From assembly GCA_029532415.1 (NCBI GenBank), contig JAQOTA010000050.1, positions 1,302,001 to 1,366,000 of the forward strand: 64,000 nt of DNA. Direction: 5' to 3'. Position 1 is the first letter of the stretch. Each line of letters starts with the position of its first letter. The notes under the pieces were generated by a model that had not been told where the DNA came from, made no database searches, and worked only from the letters and a program-made list of their open reading frames with translations. The translations under genes and the position numbers were made by a program. Positions 1 through 13,155 of this stretch are shown here, one piece after another. Origin of the DNA: Marasmius tenuissimus. Its lineage: Eukaryota; Basidiomycota; Agaricomycetes; Agaricales; Marasmiaceae.

Positions 1-810
1 TGGTGATGTTTTGCCCCGCATATATTTTCCCGCACACCTTCACTTGTCCACGCCACAGACGCGTCACCGATCTCATGCTAGAGGGGGTGAGGGCCGAGAG
101 AGCCTATGTGTGTAATGGATGAGAACAAAAGATATTGCCCAGTCCGCTCATCTGTTCGAGAGCCGGCGCCCATCAGGCGATGGCCGCCCAAGCTGGTCAG
201 GAGGTCCACCTGCGAAGAAGTGACTACACATAGAGAGAAGATCGAGGGTATGGTCACGTTCAGCAGTTGGAAGAACGACTTTGAGACCCCTCCCCCCATA
301 GGACAGTGACATGACATAGACCATACGGACTATACGTACTATGCTACTGTGACGAGTCGCTGGGCTCCGGGGCCTATCGAGAAAAATCGCTGGAAGTATG
401 CGAATGAGACTCAGTGGTGGGGTGAGGGCCGGTGATTAATGATGGATGGTTGAGCGTCGGTCAAGTACTGTACGGATAAAGAGGAGCGTGCCGGACGGCT
501 GGAACCCATACCAATATTGGGACCAGACTCCCATGCTTCTCGAGTGCAATCCATCATGATGAATAACATGAAGCGGTAGACATGGTGGTCGACTTGTAAG
601 TACAGGAACAAGTTGGGAATTAGCGATGTTCCCGCGGATCATATCTTATCTTTCTGTATTCAGAGAAGTCCCAGATCGTTGACGGTCAAGTATGCACGTC
701 GTACGTCTCAGAAGGCACAATGAGCGACATACTTCGACAACAGAGCCATGAAACCGTTGGAACGAATATATAGCACGACGCCTACAAGACAGACACTCCC
801 GAGCATAGGC
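1..810. other. Intergenic stretch, no gene recognised
   Basis: This is the 3' flank of the L1-domain gene that ends at 811. Only short open frames (under 80 codons) occur on both strands, with no recognisable protein, no paired splice signals joining them and no repeat shared with the rest of the window. Confidence 0.5.
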
Positions 811-2874
811 CTATTGAGCCGCTTTCTTCCCAAGTAAAGCATCCTTCGCACTCTTTCCAGCTTTGGATTTGACAACCTTTTCCTTCTTCTTTCCACCAAC
901 AGCCGACGCTGCCTTTTTCTGCTTCATCTCCTGCTTGTTCAAAATAGACGCCTGCTCAGGAATCGCGACGATCTCCTCCACATCGACCTTTGCCTGTGCC
1001 GTCTTCTTCACCTTCCTCCGTTTCTTCTTCTCGGTCTTTTCTTCGGATGCCCCACCTTCAACCACGGCTTCTTCCACTTCCACCTCCTTCGTCACCTCAA
1101 CGACTGGTTCAGGAGCGGTCTCGGCAGAGGAGATGGATTTCCTCTTCTCCTTCCTCGACTTTTTAGTGGGAGTAGCTTCGTCTAGAGTGGTGGGCGCGGG
1201 GACGGGATGTGGAAGAGATTCAGATACCGGCGCATCCTCTGCCGAGACGGATTTACGATCTTTCCTCTTCTTCTTCTTCTCCTCCGTCTTGGGCGCCTCC
1301 GCCAAGACCGCAGCAGTGGCGGGCGGTTCCTCGGGTAGATCTGCAGCGGCCTTTTTCTTCTTCTTCGACTGCGAAAGAGTTGCGTCTGTGTCAGGTAGGT
1401 CGGCTGGTTCAGCTGCGGCGCCGGCATCGGCCTTCTTTTTCTTCTTCGATTTAGTCTCGGTGGGGGGCGTTACTGTGGCAGGGGTTGGATCCACCTCCAT
1501 CGCAGTGGGAGCAGCCACAACATCGGCTTTCTTTTTGGACTTCTTGGGCGTTGTCACCTCGGTCGTGGCTTCTGAGACGATGGGAGCGGTGGGGGTGGCA
1601 GTAAAATCGGACTTTCTTCTCTTCTTCGAAGACTTCTCGTCGACTGCAGCGGGAGTGGGCTCCGGAACCTCTGCCGTTTTACGCTTTTTAGGTTGGGCGG
1701 GCGCAGCCTCGGGCACCGTAGGCGAATCCTGAGATTTGGCCTTTTTCTTGGGTTTCGCGGTCTCCGGAGCAACCTCGTCGTCATCTTCAGCTGATCGCTT
1801 TTTCTTCCCCTTCTCTACGACAGCCTTCGCAACAGGTTTCTTTTCAGGAACGGGTGGTTCATCTCCACTTTCCTCCTCGTCTCCACCCATTTCGATATCC
1901 CCATCCCCCTCATCCGCAACAGTCAAACCCGCCCAGCGTCCTCCCTCAGCGTCGTCCAACGCACAACTCCATATCGGGAGGTACACGCTGCTGTTTGTCT
2001 TAATACCGAGACTCTGGATGTTCTCCCATCCTGCCTCGCCACCTTTGATATGGCTTGCTACTGCAGGTATCGCGGATTTGAGATTGGCAAGGATTTGCGA
2101 GGGTTTTTGGGAGAGGGTTCCGATTTTGATTGAGCTGTAAGTGCAAGGATATTTGATGAGTGTTATTCATGATCGTATATTGACTTGGACGAACATAGAA
2201 GTCCCCTTATTCTGGTTCATGTATGTTGAGTTGATAGCACGCACGAGTTCCGCCTTGAGGTCTTTGCGTGTCATGCAAACGGGTATCGGCTGTCTGAAGT
2301 CGAATCGCGAGGGTGAGAGATATAAAGCGAAAGGAACTGAGAAAGACGCACTTTTTTGCCGCGAACCATTTATTACCCAACAGCTTGGGCAGTAAAGGAA
2401 TGATAGACTGGTCAGCGAGGAACAGGCCGTTCTCCTTCAGCAACGCCCGTCTGGCCTCGAACGCATTGAATTTTCCTTTCAGCTTCGCCAGACCCACAAC
2501 TCGAGAGATGAACTTGATATCGTGACTCTCCAGCAGGTCCTTGTACTCTCGCTGAGGATCCTTGGTGAGCAAACAAACATTGTTCGTACGAGGATCAACT
2601 ATCGGATGTACGATTGGTCTGGACGACGTCAATGAATGATTCCGCATTCGAAAGTGGTTTGAACTTACATCCTAACTGGCTTGAAAGACATTCCAGAAGG
2701 GGATTGCTTGACCGCGACGCATAACCAAATCGCGGGTTCTTTTCCAGGTAAAAGTTCATTTTCTGCGTCTTTCGTGGCTTTTTTGGAGGTCCAATCGTGC
2801 AGAGCATCGACAGCCTTTTTGCATTGGGATTCGGAGACGCGTGAGTCGATGAGTTGATCCTTGTCCTTGGCCAT
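811..2874 (-). CDS. Ribosomal L1-domain nucleolar protein (RSL1D1/Cic1/Utp30-like)
   Basis: Predicted ribosome-biogenesis factor of the ribosomal-protein-L1-fold family; characterised members act in the nucleolus on pre-rRNA. I resolve four exons on the minus strand: 2874-2669, 2618-2352, 2293-2195 and 2134-811, all with GT-AG introns of 49-60 nt and matching phases, giving 631 residues. The N-terminal half carries the L1 domain. Visible pieces are KPVRIPIVHPIVDP, then FISRVVGLAKLKGKF, then LLPKLLGNKWFAAKKQPIPV followed by CMTRKDLKAEL, then GTSISIKIGTLSQ. The last roughly 380 residues are low-complexity, alternating Lys-rich blocks (KSKKKKKAD, EEKKKKRKDRKS) with Glu/Ala/Pro-rich spacers, typical of nucleolar tails with many basic localisation signals. 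The ATG at 2874 was chosen because the peptide that follows (MAKDKDQLIDSRVSESQ) begins a continuous L1 domain. The family call is strong; which orthologue (Cic1 or Utp30) is not decided. Confidence 0.88.
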
Positions 2875-3584
2875 AGAGAATGAGGGAATGGAGGTGGTGA
2901 TCAAGAAAAGCAACGGGCGCTAAACTGTCAAAATTTTTGTTATTGTGCCATATGGGTGCTTGTGGGCGCCTGTCATGTCTGATGTCCTGCTGAGCGCACT
3001 TTCTCACAACCAATACGTCAACTTGCATCAACATCCCAACGATCAATATTGCTCAACGTCCACCTCTCACAGATTTTCTTCTAGAAAGGAGGTCTCCCAA
3101 CAACAATAGGTGCAGTAAGATGCTCTGGATCGAACTCGAATATGATGTTTCCCCCATCGAGGTCGGCCCAGCCTCCCGGTTATTCTCATCGTGAGCGGTT
3201 GTCCGCAAGTGATTTGCTGAAGCTGGTCTTGGGAGAAAGCCGTCAAATCTGACAATGACAAGGACACGACAGGTCACAGGTTCTGCGGGGTTTGTGGGAC
3301 TTGGTGCTCATTGCTGTCGAGCTGTGAGGTGGTTTACTAGTGGTCAGACACGGCACTTTTCTAATCTTGGCTCGAGCCTTGCTGTCGTGGAATGACTGCC
3401 TCCATTGGGTGCAGATCCAGCGAATAGTGCGAAATAAGTCCAGAATCCCGGTGACTCGCTTTGGCATATGTATACACGATTTTCTGTGCGGTTCTCTCTT
3501 GAGACGTGCTTTTTTACTGATAGAGCGTTGATACAAACAGTTGAATCATCACAAATCTCGCCATTCTGGAGACTTTGAGCGTGA
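2875..3584. other. Divergent promoter interval between the L1-domain gene and MED13
   Basis: The flanking genes point away from each other, so both promoters should lie here. Short minus-strand frames exist around 3053-3311, and a 30-codon piece ending near 3075 (LDGGNIIFEFDPEHLTAP) looks protein-like. I could not join it to a start codon with valid splice sites, so no gene is called. Confidence 0.35.
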
Positions 3585-6500
3585 GTGGCGAGCCTGAACC
3601 AGGATTTGAATGAAATCATCTTAGTGGGGAGACGAATTGTATTATGTAATCATATGGTCTTGAACATCGACGACGACGGTCTGCTCGCTGTCGAGCTCGA
3701 CGTGCCCAGCGTCGCTTACGCTGTTTACACGTCGACGAGTACCTCTGCAATCCAGCTTGCTCGCTCAACACTACTCCAAAGTGATGCAGAGAATGGCCTA
3801 CAGTCCTCGTTCATTTCCATAGTGCAGGTCACTACTGCCGCTGCCTCGCTTTACGTCTTTCGCCTTCCACAAGCCACTGACGACCTCAAGGATACCTTGA
3901 ATATGTTCAAGAACATTCCGATTGATGGTACTCAACGTAAGCTTCTCCCTTTGTTGCCGGTCGTTCGATACTGAACTGTGCTTATTACAGTCAAGGAGGG
4001 GCCTGCGATTATGAGACCTGGATATCTATATCCATGTTCGGATGAGTGCTCATATCTACAAACACCTTGCTCAAATTGTCAAAATCCAGCATCTACATCT
4101 TCCTCACCACCACCGCTTCCAACTTCATCTACTTCAAGGCTCCCAAGACGGTTATGGCGGGATGTTTGGGCCAAATTCCTTGATGCTATCCGAGAGAGGA
4201 TCATTGCTGACATCGTAAAACGTTCGGCAAGCACAGGGCGTACACTCAACAGACTCAAGGACGGCTTTTTACTAGGACAAGCTTCTAGCAAGTTGTCCGG
4301 GACTATGAACGAATGGGCCGCGGGATGGGAAAGCCGTGTGAAGACCAGGTCGCTGATTTATACACATATCCACATCCATCTTTCCGGAGAGACCCTTATC
4401 ATTCATCCAACGCTGTCACCGACACCGTTTATCCCCCTCACCAATCTCATCTCAAAGAGCACAGGTTCAGGTGGATCTTTGCAACAAGGAATCCCCATTA
4501 CCCTACTTCCGTATGCAACGCCGGCCCATTATCTCTCAACCTATTCTGGTCCCACCTCAGCGCTCACCAAACAGTTTCGTGAAGTGCTACAGGGATGTGG
4601 AACAGCCCCCCTTGATGCAAAGTCCATTTATATCATCGCCTGGATACCTGTCGAGAACGCCCATGGTGAAGAGAAGGGTTTGACGGTGATCTATCCAGCA
4701 GAGCTGTGTGTAGCCTACATACCTGCTCCAGGAACGATACCGCTACACTCTCTCGCCTTACGCTCTGCTCAACAGCCTATGACCTCGACAACTACGCCCA
4801 CTTCCGCTGTACCTCCATCTACCTCAACCTCTTTCACGCACACATTCTCGACAGCCGGTCCATGGACTCCCTTCGGTCGCACGCTGCTACCGACTATCCC
4901 ATCGCTCCCTGCTCCTTTGCAACCGTCACCAACAGTACTGCACGTACTCCCGCCTGGTTCCATCCCCTCCCATCCTCATCCTGCGATCAGTGCGCCGAGT
5001 CCTGGCGGGGCTCTCTTCGGAAGAGACATGCTTTTCACAGGAGCCAGCTACATGCCCACACCCCCCACATCCAGTGCAGTTGGTACTGTGTTCCCGCCAG
5101 CAACACCGGCGACGTATAGTGCTTTGCATGTTCAACCTGGCACTTCAGTGGTTCCTGCTTCTCCATTTACGTCCACGCATCCTCCTCCTGCTTCACAGCT
5201 CATACCGAGTTCGTATACACCTCTATATGCATCCCCTTCCTCACTACTTCCCACAAGGAAACATGCCTATGCTCTATCGCGAGCGATGTCATATTCTTTT
5301 AAGGAAGCACAACAGCGACAGCGGGAGGTCACTTATATCGCCGCGGCGTCACCAGCTCCCCCTTCGAGCCACACTGATCTTCCGAGCCGTCCCGATATTC
5401 GCGTGCTGCTCAAGTCGGCCCAAGGAATCGGTGGCTACATCGATGCAGTAGCGAAGGATAGGGAGAAAGAACGTGAAAGGCTAAGACTGGGTGGTACGAA
5501 AGCCTCAACCAATGATCAGAGTCAGGCGCAGTCCTCCAAGCCACAGGTGCCGATCTTGAATCAGCAACCAGCGCCGTATCCCTCGATAGCGCCTTATCCT
5601 CATGCGGTGCCATCCCTACCATCACCTCAGCCACCTCAGATGCACCAGCACCAGCACCAGCAGAGCTTTTATCCCTCTCCACCGGGCCCACCGTCAGCTC
5701 ATGGATTCGTGCCGTCTGGTGCTCCGCTTTCCGCTCAGTTGGCTGACATGAAGAAGGAGGAAGAGGACGCGATGGTCAACAATGACGGACAGGTTCCTCC
5801 GACTGTTGAGGTCTCCAACCCAGACGAAAACGATACAAAGGACGAGGAGATGTTAGATGATGAAGATCTGTTTGGGGCGTCTCCTCCAGCGATTATGGAG
5901 GACCTACCAGTAGAGCCTACCACAGATCCACCTGATCCAGTACCGCCGCCGCCGCCGCCTGTACCACCGCCTGCACCTGCACCTCAGAAGGCAAAGGCGG
6001 AAGCTAGTGACAGTCTATGGGGTGACATGATGGATCATGATATGATGGGCTGGGGTTTCGATATGGATGAGATGGACATGACTTCTGGGAGTTTGAGCGC
6101 GAATTTGGGGATGGATATGGACATGTTTGGACTTGAGATGTCGTCTTCTTCAGGTTCGGCTAGTCCACCAAAACCGACTCAGTCGGCAGTGCCCCCGCCT
6201 CCGCGCTCGTCGGCATCGTCCGCGCAGGCAACGTCTTCTGCGGCTGCTGCTTCTCGTCCGATGCAGTCTGTGTCGAAGTCGATGAGTTTCGAGGATGACA
6301 TAACGGATGATGATTTCAACTGGTTCGATACTCATGATTCTGGTGGTGGCCCCAGCAACAACTTCATGGACATGGGTGCTGGGACTACTCCAGGAGCAGG
6401 GGCAGGATCACTCGACGCTGGCGCCACTCTATTCAGTTCTATACCTTCCTCGCACCCTTCAGTCAACTCCATACAGTCTACGGTCATGACACACTCTGGC

Positions 6501-9500
6501 ACCGACCCCTTCGCTGCCACCTCCGTTCATGGTGGAATGCACCCTCCGCCCGTCCCTCACCACGCTTTCGGTATGACGCCAAGTTCGTCTGCCGGTAGTC
6601 CCTGGATGCATTCTCCTCACCGCTCTACCACTATGGGTACTGGCACACCGAATACCCCAGGTATCCCACCAGACATGTTTCCTCTATCGCCTCCGGAAGA
6701 AGGCTCTACTATGGGTCTGGGCACCTCAATGGGAACCCCAATGACGGCAGCTACTCCGCAAACACCCACGCCAACCCCCGGTGCCTCAGCAAGATGGGGT
6801 GCTGGTTGGGGGGTACAGCTTGAGTCACCTTTTAACTCGCCGGAGAGGAAACATGCTTCTATTCCATTGGGCAGGACCGACGGTGAAGGAGAGGACGCCG
6901 AGGAGAAACGGAGGTTGAGTGTGTTCGATCCTATTCCGTTTGCTGCAAGCCATCGCGTGGCGGATGGGAAGTATGTCTATGGCAAGTTCATGATGCCTAG
7001 TCCGCCTTTGGATGGTGATATAGAGGACGGGCCGGGATACTTCTCGTGCGCGCCGAAGGGCAAAGAGGAGAACTCGACGGGAACGGGATTGACACCTTAT
7101 TTGAAGGGCCTTAGATTGCAGTACAATACGAAGACGGACCCTAGGATTGGTACTGTGAAGCAGTTGAAAGTCATTGGGGTGAAAAGGAAACGGAAAACCT
7201 CGGACAACGAGTTCATGTCTCGCATCGTCACTCCACCATGGGTTAAGATGTGGGAAGCTGACTGGAAGGAGACCCGGCCTCTTAGGAAGGACGCGGGGCC
7301 TATGAGTCCGGCTCCCTCCTCACCAGTTTCGGAGGATGGTTCAGATGACGAGCAAGACTCTGACGACGAGGATGGTCCTAATTGGACGGGGTCGTCGACG
7401 CCTATCTCGGATTTTTCTCGACCTACAACACCCTTGCCGCATTATGTACCTATGGGGCCCTCTTTGCTTTCCACCCAGTTTCATCATGCCCATCTGTTGC
7501 CATTGAGCTCACCATTGCGCAGTAGAGACGGATCTGAAGATGCCCACATGTCTGGAGTAGGTGGGGGTGGGCTTGGTGCCGCAGCAGCCTCAGTCCCTAC
7601 TCCCGTCTCCCCGGGTGATACCTCAGATCAAACGAAGAATCTTGAAGCTGCAGCGGAGATGGTCGCGAGGGAAGTCGTGGAGAACGATGTATGGGGTCTC
7701 GCCTGGAGAATGAACTCTTGTTTTGGCAAGGGTGTCAATGGCAGCAAGCCGGCGGCAGCTCCTGGCATGACGCTCGATGCCCTTGCTAGCGTAGGTCTAG
7801 GCTCAGAATTGGGCCAATCGGACGTGTGTGCCGCCGACGTCAAGCTGGTAAAGGAGTTGATTCGCGGTGTCGGCGGTCTCCGAGGACCGTTATCATTGGC
7901 ACAGTTGTTCGAAACTGGTGCGTTGTACTTCGTCGTTGCATCGGCGTCTCATGTAGCTGACTTTTTATGGATATCCGGAACCGTCGGCCTTCGACAGATA
8001 TCCCCAAAGGACGGTCTGTGGCTCCTCTTGACCCTCCATTAGTGTCAGTCGGCAAAGGGAACACGGTCATTGATGTCATGCCCACTGCGCTACGATTCTG
8101 GGAGAAACTGGGGTTGGGACCAAAACATGGGGAGAAGAATGCGACTGCGTATGTGCTATTCGAAGATCATGGGGAGTGGCGTCAACATCAGGTTGAGCTC
8201 TGGCTCTCGAATCTGATGTCCCTGTATCGGGTAGGTTTTCATCAGTTGCAAACCCAGTCGACTCGTGGCTCATGCTTTTTCTTTAGGTTAAGAATTTGGG
8301 AGACATGATCCCTGGCACAGGGGACCACTGCGAAAAAGATGGCTTGGTGCCTTTGCGGTTCGATACCTCTTTCCGCAAAAATCTGGGTGAGCGATCTCAG
8401 TTTTCTGGAGCGTAGCCTGACTGAGCCTTTGCTTCCTAGCTTCCTTTGTTGCGAGCTTGCCACCTGGGCAAACGAGCTTCGTGTTTTTCGTCATCGTACC
8501 AACTATCGCAATGACGCTTTCATCTCCCACGCTTCGTCAAGTGCTTCCTGCCGTGAAGAAAGCGATCAAGACGTACTCCGAGGCTCAAATATTGTTCCAA
8601 TTTATTCCTGAAGAGGTTCTCATCGGCAATATGGACCCTTCGTCCCCGGATGACATGGGTACGAGTCGACTGTGCTCTTCGATGTACAATCGTATTCTGC
8701 GGCCTGTGGAACGGGTCATGTCTAGGCGCTTCTTTGAGCATGGTATGAGAGTGCGGAACTACTTTCAAGAGCCGGCGGTCACTCTCAGTCGTCCAGCCAG
8801 AGATGCCAGGGTGACATACATCAACAATGCCCATACCTCGCTGGGAGTCATAGATCGCCACACGCTTCTTCATATTGGCTATCAAGTGAGTCATTGCAAG
8901 AGGTGGCTTCTAGCTGCCTGCGTCGATCAACGAGGGGAGGCTCATGATGTTGGGGTGTGGCTATTACAATCCCCGGAATCCGAAAGAGACGACTCCTCAT
9001 CGGAGGAGACGGATGTCGTGAGCAAGGTCTGGGAATTTGCAGCGCAATTTGCGGACAAGGCCGATGTCGAGTGGAGGATCGTGATCGCGAAGCTGGGATT
9101 ATTAGATGCTGCTGAATTGGATGGTGAGTGAATGTTTGCTTCTAGGGCATCCGTTACTAGATCTGACTGGGTGGGCGATAGCTTGGAACGCACATCTGAT
9201 CACTTCTCTCCACGCAAATCGACGACGGACACCGCTCCATGTATCTGTTGTCGCAGTCGAGACATCGAGTCCGTGGGTAGTACTACCATCTCGCCCGAAA
9301 TTGACGAGCACAACCTCAGTTCCTGGTCTTCCGGCAAAGCCTCCCCTCCTGAACCGTTCAGTGACCCTACCACCAAAGCCGTCCTTCAAGACCGGGAGTG
9401 TTCAACTCTTCGTTGACAGCACCACGACCACATACGCTCTATTCTACAAATCCCCCATGACATTGACCGGTCCCCCCACACTTGAAAGCTTAGGAATCAC

Positions 9501-9978
9501 CTGCACTATCGTCGTTGATGATCCTGTTTCTCGCGGAGAGGAACACCCCCAGACGTCCTTCCTGTTACCCCTTGGCAGCGCTACCTTGGCTCGGTTACCC
9601 TCCTCGTCTCATACTTCCGTGTCTGCCCCTTCATTCTCTACATCTTCCCGTATGCTTGACATTCATCTCATGCATGTGGTGAGATCCAGAGGATGCACAT
9701 ATCCTCTCAGCGCCCGTTCAAACACATCCCGAAGCTCTTCAGCGGCACCCACACCTTCATCTTCTGATTCGACGTCTGTTGAAGCACTCAGTCCCAAAAC
9801 CATGTACCAACCTCTCCTTCGGGACATTGTTCATTCCTATCATACGCTCTCTGTTCTGTCATCGTCGAGTATGCAGCTGACAGGCGTGAACGACTTATTA
9901 CCGTTCCATCTTGGGGCGGTGGAGGCAATGAGGAATGCGTTGAGTCTGGGTAAAGGATCTACGGATGTTTATGATTGA
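3585..9978 (+). CDS. MED13: Mediator complex subunit 13 (Srb9/Ssn2), kinase module
   Basis: MED13 tethers the CDK8 kinase module to core Mediator and acts in nuclear transcriptional control. I resolve six exons: 3585-3936, 3991-7917, 7998-8230, 8287-8386, 8440-9123 and 9182-9978. All introns are GT-AG and all phases join, giving 2030 residues from the first ATG. An in-frame ATG at 3654 is an alternative start. The N-terminal Med13 domain is seen in exons 1-2 (EGPAIMRPGYLYP; later GLTVIYPAELCVAYIP). The centre is disordered, with Pro/Ser/Gln-rich tracts, a run of prolines near 5940 and an Asp/Met-rich stretch at about 6025-6140. The C-terminal MID/PIWI-like part is well conserved: VSVGKGNTVIDVMPTALRFW, SFVFFVIVPTIAMTL, LHIGYQVSHCKRWLLAACVD and a terminal LLPFHLGAVEAMRNAL. 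Family membership is firm; small details of exons 3-4 are inferred from splice signals. Confidence 0.92.
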
Positions 9979-10451
9979 TTATTCTCGATGATATCTTTTC
10001 TTGCTCTTTATCCTTTATCTCTTGCCCTTCATTACTCGTATACGTGCATTATCTTTCCCCTCCTCATGGCAATTCTGTGTCATTATGCATTCATGTATTT
10101 TCGTCTTTGCAAGGTCCATCACTCTTAGATGTCTTTCTCGTAGTTGCATGTCACACCAGTTATCCGCGTTATATCTACTCGATTTGTATTAGTACTACAC
10201 ATACCATTGTAGAATCTGGCTCGTAATACACACATAATGGCTGATTTGGAAGGCTTGCTGCTTGAAGGAAGGAGTGCATTCCAGTTGACGTTGAACTGAC
10301 GTCGAACCACGTAAGCCAATAAGCGCCGCCTAAAGGGCGCTCAAGTCGTTCACGAAATTCTGCCACGTACTTTAATTCATCCACGTTCTTTAACTTCACT
10401 TCCATCGACCACGACCTTTCTTATCGCTGTTGGCAGCAAAGGACAGTCGCT
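9979..10451. other. Intergenic, MED13 3' flank and SEC63 promoter
   Basis: A 473-nt interval between two plus-strand genes. The first half is pyrimidine-rich (3' UTR-like). No additional gene, repeat or RNA was recognised. Confidence 0.5.
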
Positions 10452-12974
10452 ATGGCTAACTACAACTATGATGAGGGCGGAAATATGTCCGCTTACTTTG
10501 TAATAACCTTGCTCGTCTTCGTTCTCGTTCCTCTTACAATTTCAATTTTACCATCCTCAAGTGAGTTGATTGAGAATTCTGTTTCTGATATTTCTGCTGA
10601 TCTTTTGCTCCTCAGAAACCGTTAATATTAGTGGCTGTCAGTGCCAACCATGTGTAGAACAACGACGGCACACGACGAAACGCGAAAAGGGCTCCATATT
10701 CAACCCCAAGTTGACCAAGAAGTACGTGGCCAGGGTTTCCTGTTGTCGAGCATAGGATCTCATATCCTGCTCTACCTTCTCTCAGAACGACCTTTGTTCT
10801 TTTCGGATGGAGTCTTCTCGCATACATGTGCTACAGAGTAGCAGGTTCCACGTACGAGAGCAAGATATATGACCCCTTCGAAATCTTGGGCATCAAAATG
10901 GGAACGCCAGAAAAAGAAATCAAGTCTCATTTCAAGAAGCTCTCAAAGTTGTAGTACGTGTGCGATTTTTAGGCGGTCTGGGAGGTCTCGCGTGCTCACA
11001 AGTCACTATCATACACCAGTCATCCCGACAAAGTCCGTGCAACTGCAAATGAGACCATTGAAGCCATCCAGGAGCGGTTCGTGCAAATCACCAAAGCATA
11101 CAAATCGTGCGTTGTCTTATTCAACTTCAATCGCTAAACATGACACTGACGCTCAGACAGGTTGACGGACGAGGTTATTCGTAAGAACTGGGAGGATTAC
11201 GGGCATCCAGATGGACGGCAGGAGACCTCTGTGGGTATCGGCATTCCTAAGTGGGTTGTAGAGGCCCAGAACAACATATGGGTTCTCGGATTCTATGGTT
11301 TGCTATTTGGTGGTGCTTTACCAGCTGTTGTCGTACGTGGCACTTTTTGTACCTCCACGTAGCAAACGGCTGAACTTTCGACAGGGAAGATGGTGGTTTG
11401 GCTCTCGACAGAAGACGAAAGATGGAATCAATTCACGTTCAGCCGCAGCTTTCTTCAAAGATATCAAAGAAGACTCGCGGATTAACGAGGTTGTTGGTGC
11501 ACTTGGCAAGTCATTCGAGTGGGAGAATCCAAAGGACTCGTCGAAGGCGGATGAGCAGACTGAACTTGCTCGTCTCGACAAGGAGATATCTCTGGAAGCT
11601 GGCGAGTCCTGGGAGTCTGTGAAGTCTTTGGTTGGACTTGATGTCAAGGCCGCCAGCAGTCGGAGAAGGTCGATGATCCTCTTGTACACCCACCTGCTCA
11701 GGTTGGATGTACACGTTCCCAGTCTACAATCTGGTACGTCTGTATACAAGCATCTTCTGAACCTCCCTTCTTATTTTGTTTCGTTGCATAGAACAAACCC
11801 AAGTCGTTCTACAGACCCCCGCTCTTCTCAATGCACTTATTGGTGTCACTACTTCACGCAATTGGCTCGTCCCGACCGTCTACGCGATGCGTCTTTATGC
11901 CTTCATCACCCAAGCACTCCTTCCCCAGAATTTTACCGTCAAACCACGCCTCGCTCAACTTCCCGGTATCAAATACTCGGAAGTCGTGGGTGAGAATGCC
12001 TCGATTCAAGCGGACGACATCAACGACGTCGCTACTCAGCTGGAGCAGAAGGGTGACGGTCGGGCTGAAGATGTGAAGAAGGCAGTTGATAAATGGGGTC
12101 GTCTTGAGATCGTTGATGCCGCATACAAAGGTGTGCATGACAAAACACGATTTTCGTTCTTGAACTAACGCTCACTGCCCTCAGTCATTGGCGAACGTGT
12201 CATTGTACCCTCCTCCATTGTCTACCTTGTCGTGAAGCTCAGGATAACACCACCGAATCACAAACGCAATGACAAGCCCGAACTTACCGCCGATCAAGTG
12301 AAGAAGAGTATCAAGGCCAACGACGAGAAAGACAACGAGTTCTTATTGGACAAGAAGGATGCCGAGACGGTTGACGAGGCTCATGTTGCTGGTTACGCTC
12401 ATGCACCATACTGGCCTGGGGTGCGAACTCACTCTTCGTCCACAAACGAACTCTCCCTGACATCTTCCTTCAAATAGAACCGACGCCCTGGCTGGTGGCT
12501 ACTCCTTGCTGACGACAAAAGCTCGCGGGTCGTCGTTCCCCCTATGAAAATTACTCACGTTCCCTACGCCAACTCCGACGCCCCCAATGAGAGGGATTAC
12601 CGGTCATATAAGATCCAATTCCAAGCGCCGAACGGACCTGGGTTATTCACCTGGAAGATTTACCTGATCAGTGACACCTTCGTCGGAGAGGAAGTATCGA
12701 GGACGATGACGGTCAGTCGCCAGTGTTCTTGCTCACCTCAACCTGCTCACCCTCGTCGCATTTCCAGCTCAAAATTGACGATGCATCAGCGCTCGATACT
12801 CAGGATGCACCAGAAGATGAGATATCCGACCCCGAGGAGGATTCACTCGCCGGACAGATGGCTGCGATGAGAGGAGGCCCGGTAAAGAAGTCCGAACAGG
12901 ATGAGAGTGATGAGGAGAGTAGCACTGACGATGACCAGGAGAGTGAGGATGATAGCAGCAGCGATGATGATTAG
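10452..12974 (+). CDS. SEC63: ER translocon subunit Sec63 (J-domain membrane protein)
   Basis: Sec63 recruits lumenal Hsp70 (BiP/Kar2) to the Sec61 channel through its J domain. Ten exons were resolved: 10452-10560, 10616-10721, 10786-10953, 11020-11106, 11161-11332, 11385-11733, 11792-12130, 12185-12420, 12478-12711 and 12768-12974, giving 668 residues with all phases matching. Domains in order: membrane segment 1 near residues 14-34 (YFVITLLVFVLVPLTISIL); a short loop with a CxCxxC cluster; membrane segment 2 near 73-93; a J domain about 96-165 with the HPD triad at 129-131, its codon run split by an intron just before the His; membrane segment 3 near 194-214; then the Sec63/Brl domain (ALLNALIGVTTSRNWLVPT, GWWLLLADDKSSRVVVPP, ending in SDTFVGEEVSRTMTLKIDD). 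The C terminus is an acidic Asp/Glu/Ser tail (about 640-668) of the kind that contacts Sec62 in yeast. It converges on the Hsp70-like gene at 13156, 181 nt away. Confidence 0.93.
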
Positions 12975-13155
12975 TGCTTTTAGTTTTCGTATGCTATGCC
13001 AACTAGCTATCGGGATATTTATGCATCGAGGAGCCCGCGAGGCGGGAGAGGGCAATTTTGGACTACGGTGAATCGACGGCTCATGCCCCACATTCTTCTG
13101 ATACAAGAGCTAGAATATTTTTGTATCAGTAATATTCAGTCGAGTAGCTACTTTG

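Noticed and set aside
863..1732. 289-codon open frame on the plus strand
   Set aside because: It is antisense to the Lys/Glu-rich tail of the L1-domain protein; Ser/Phe-rich composition is the mirror image of that tail.
3053..3311. Possible small minus-strand gene between the L1-domain gene and MED13
   Set aside because: The protein-like 30-codon piece could not be linked to a start codon with valid splice sites; left as unresolved promoter interval.
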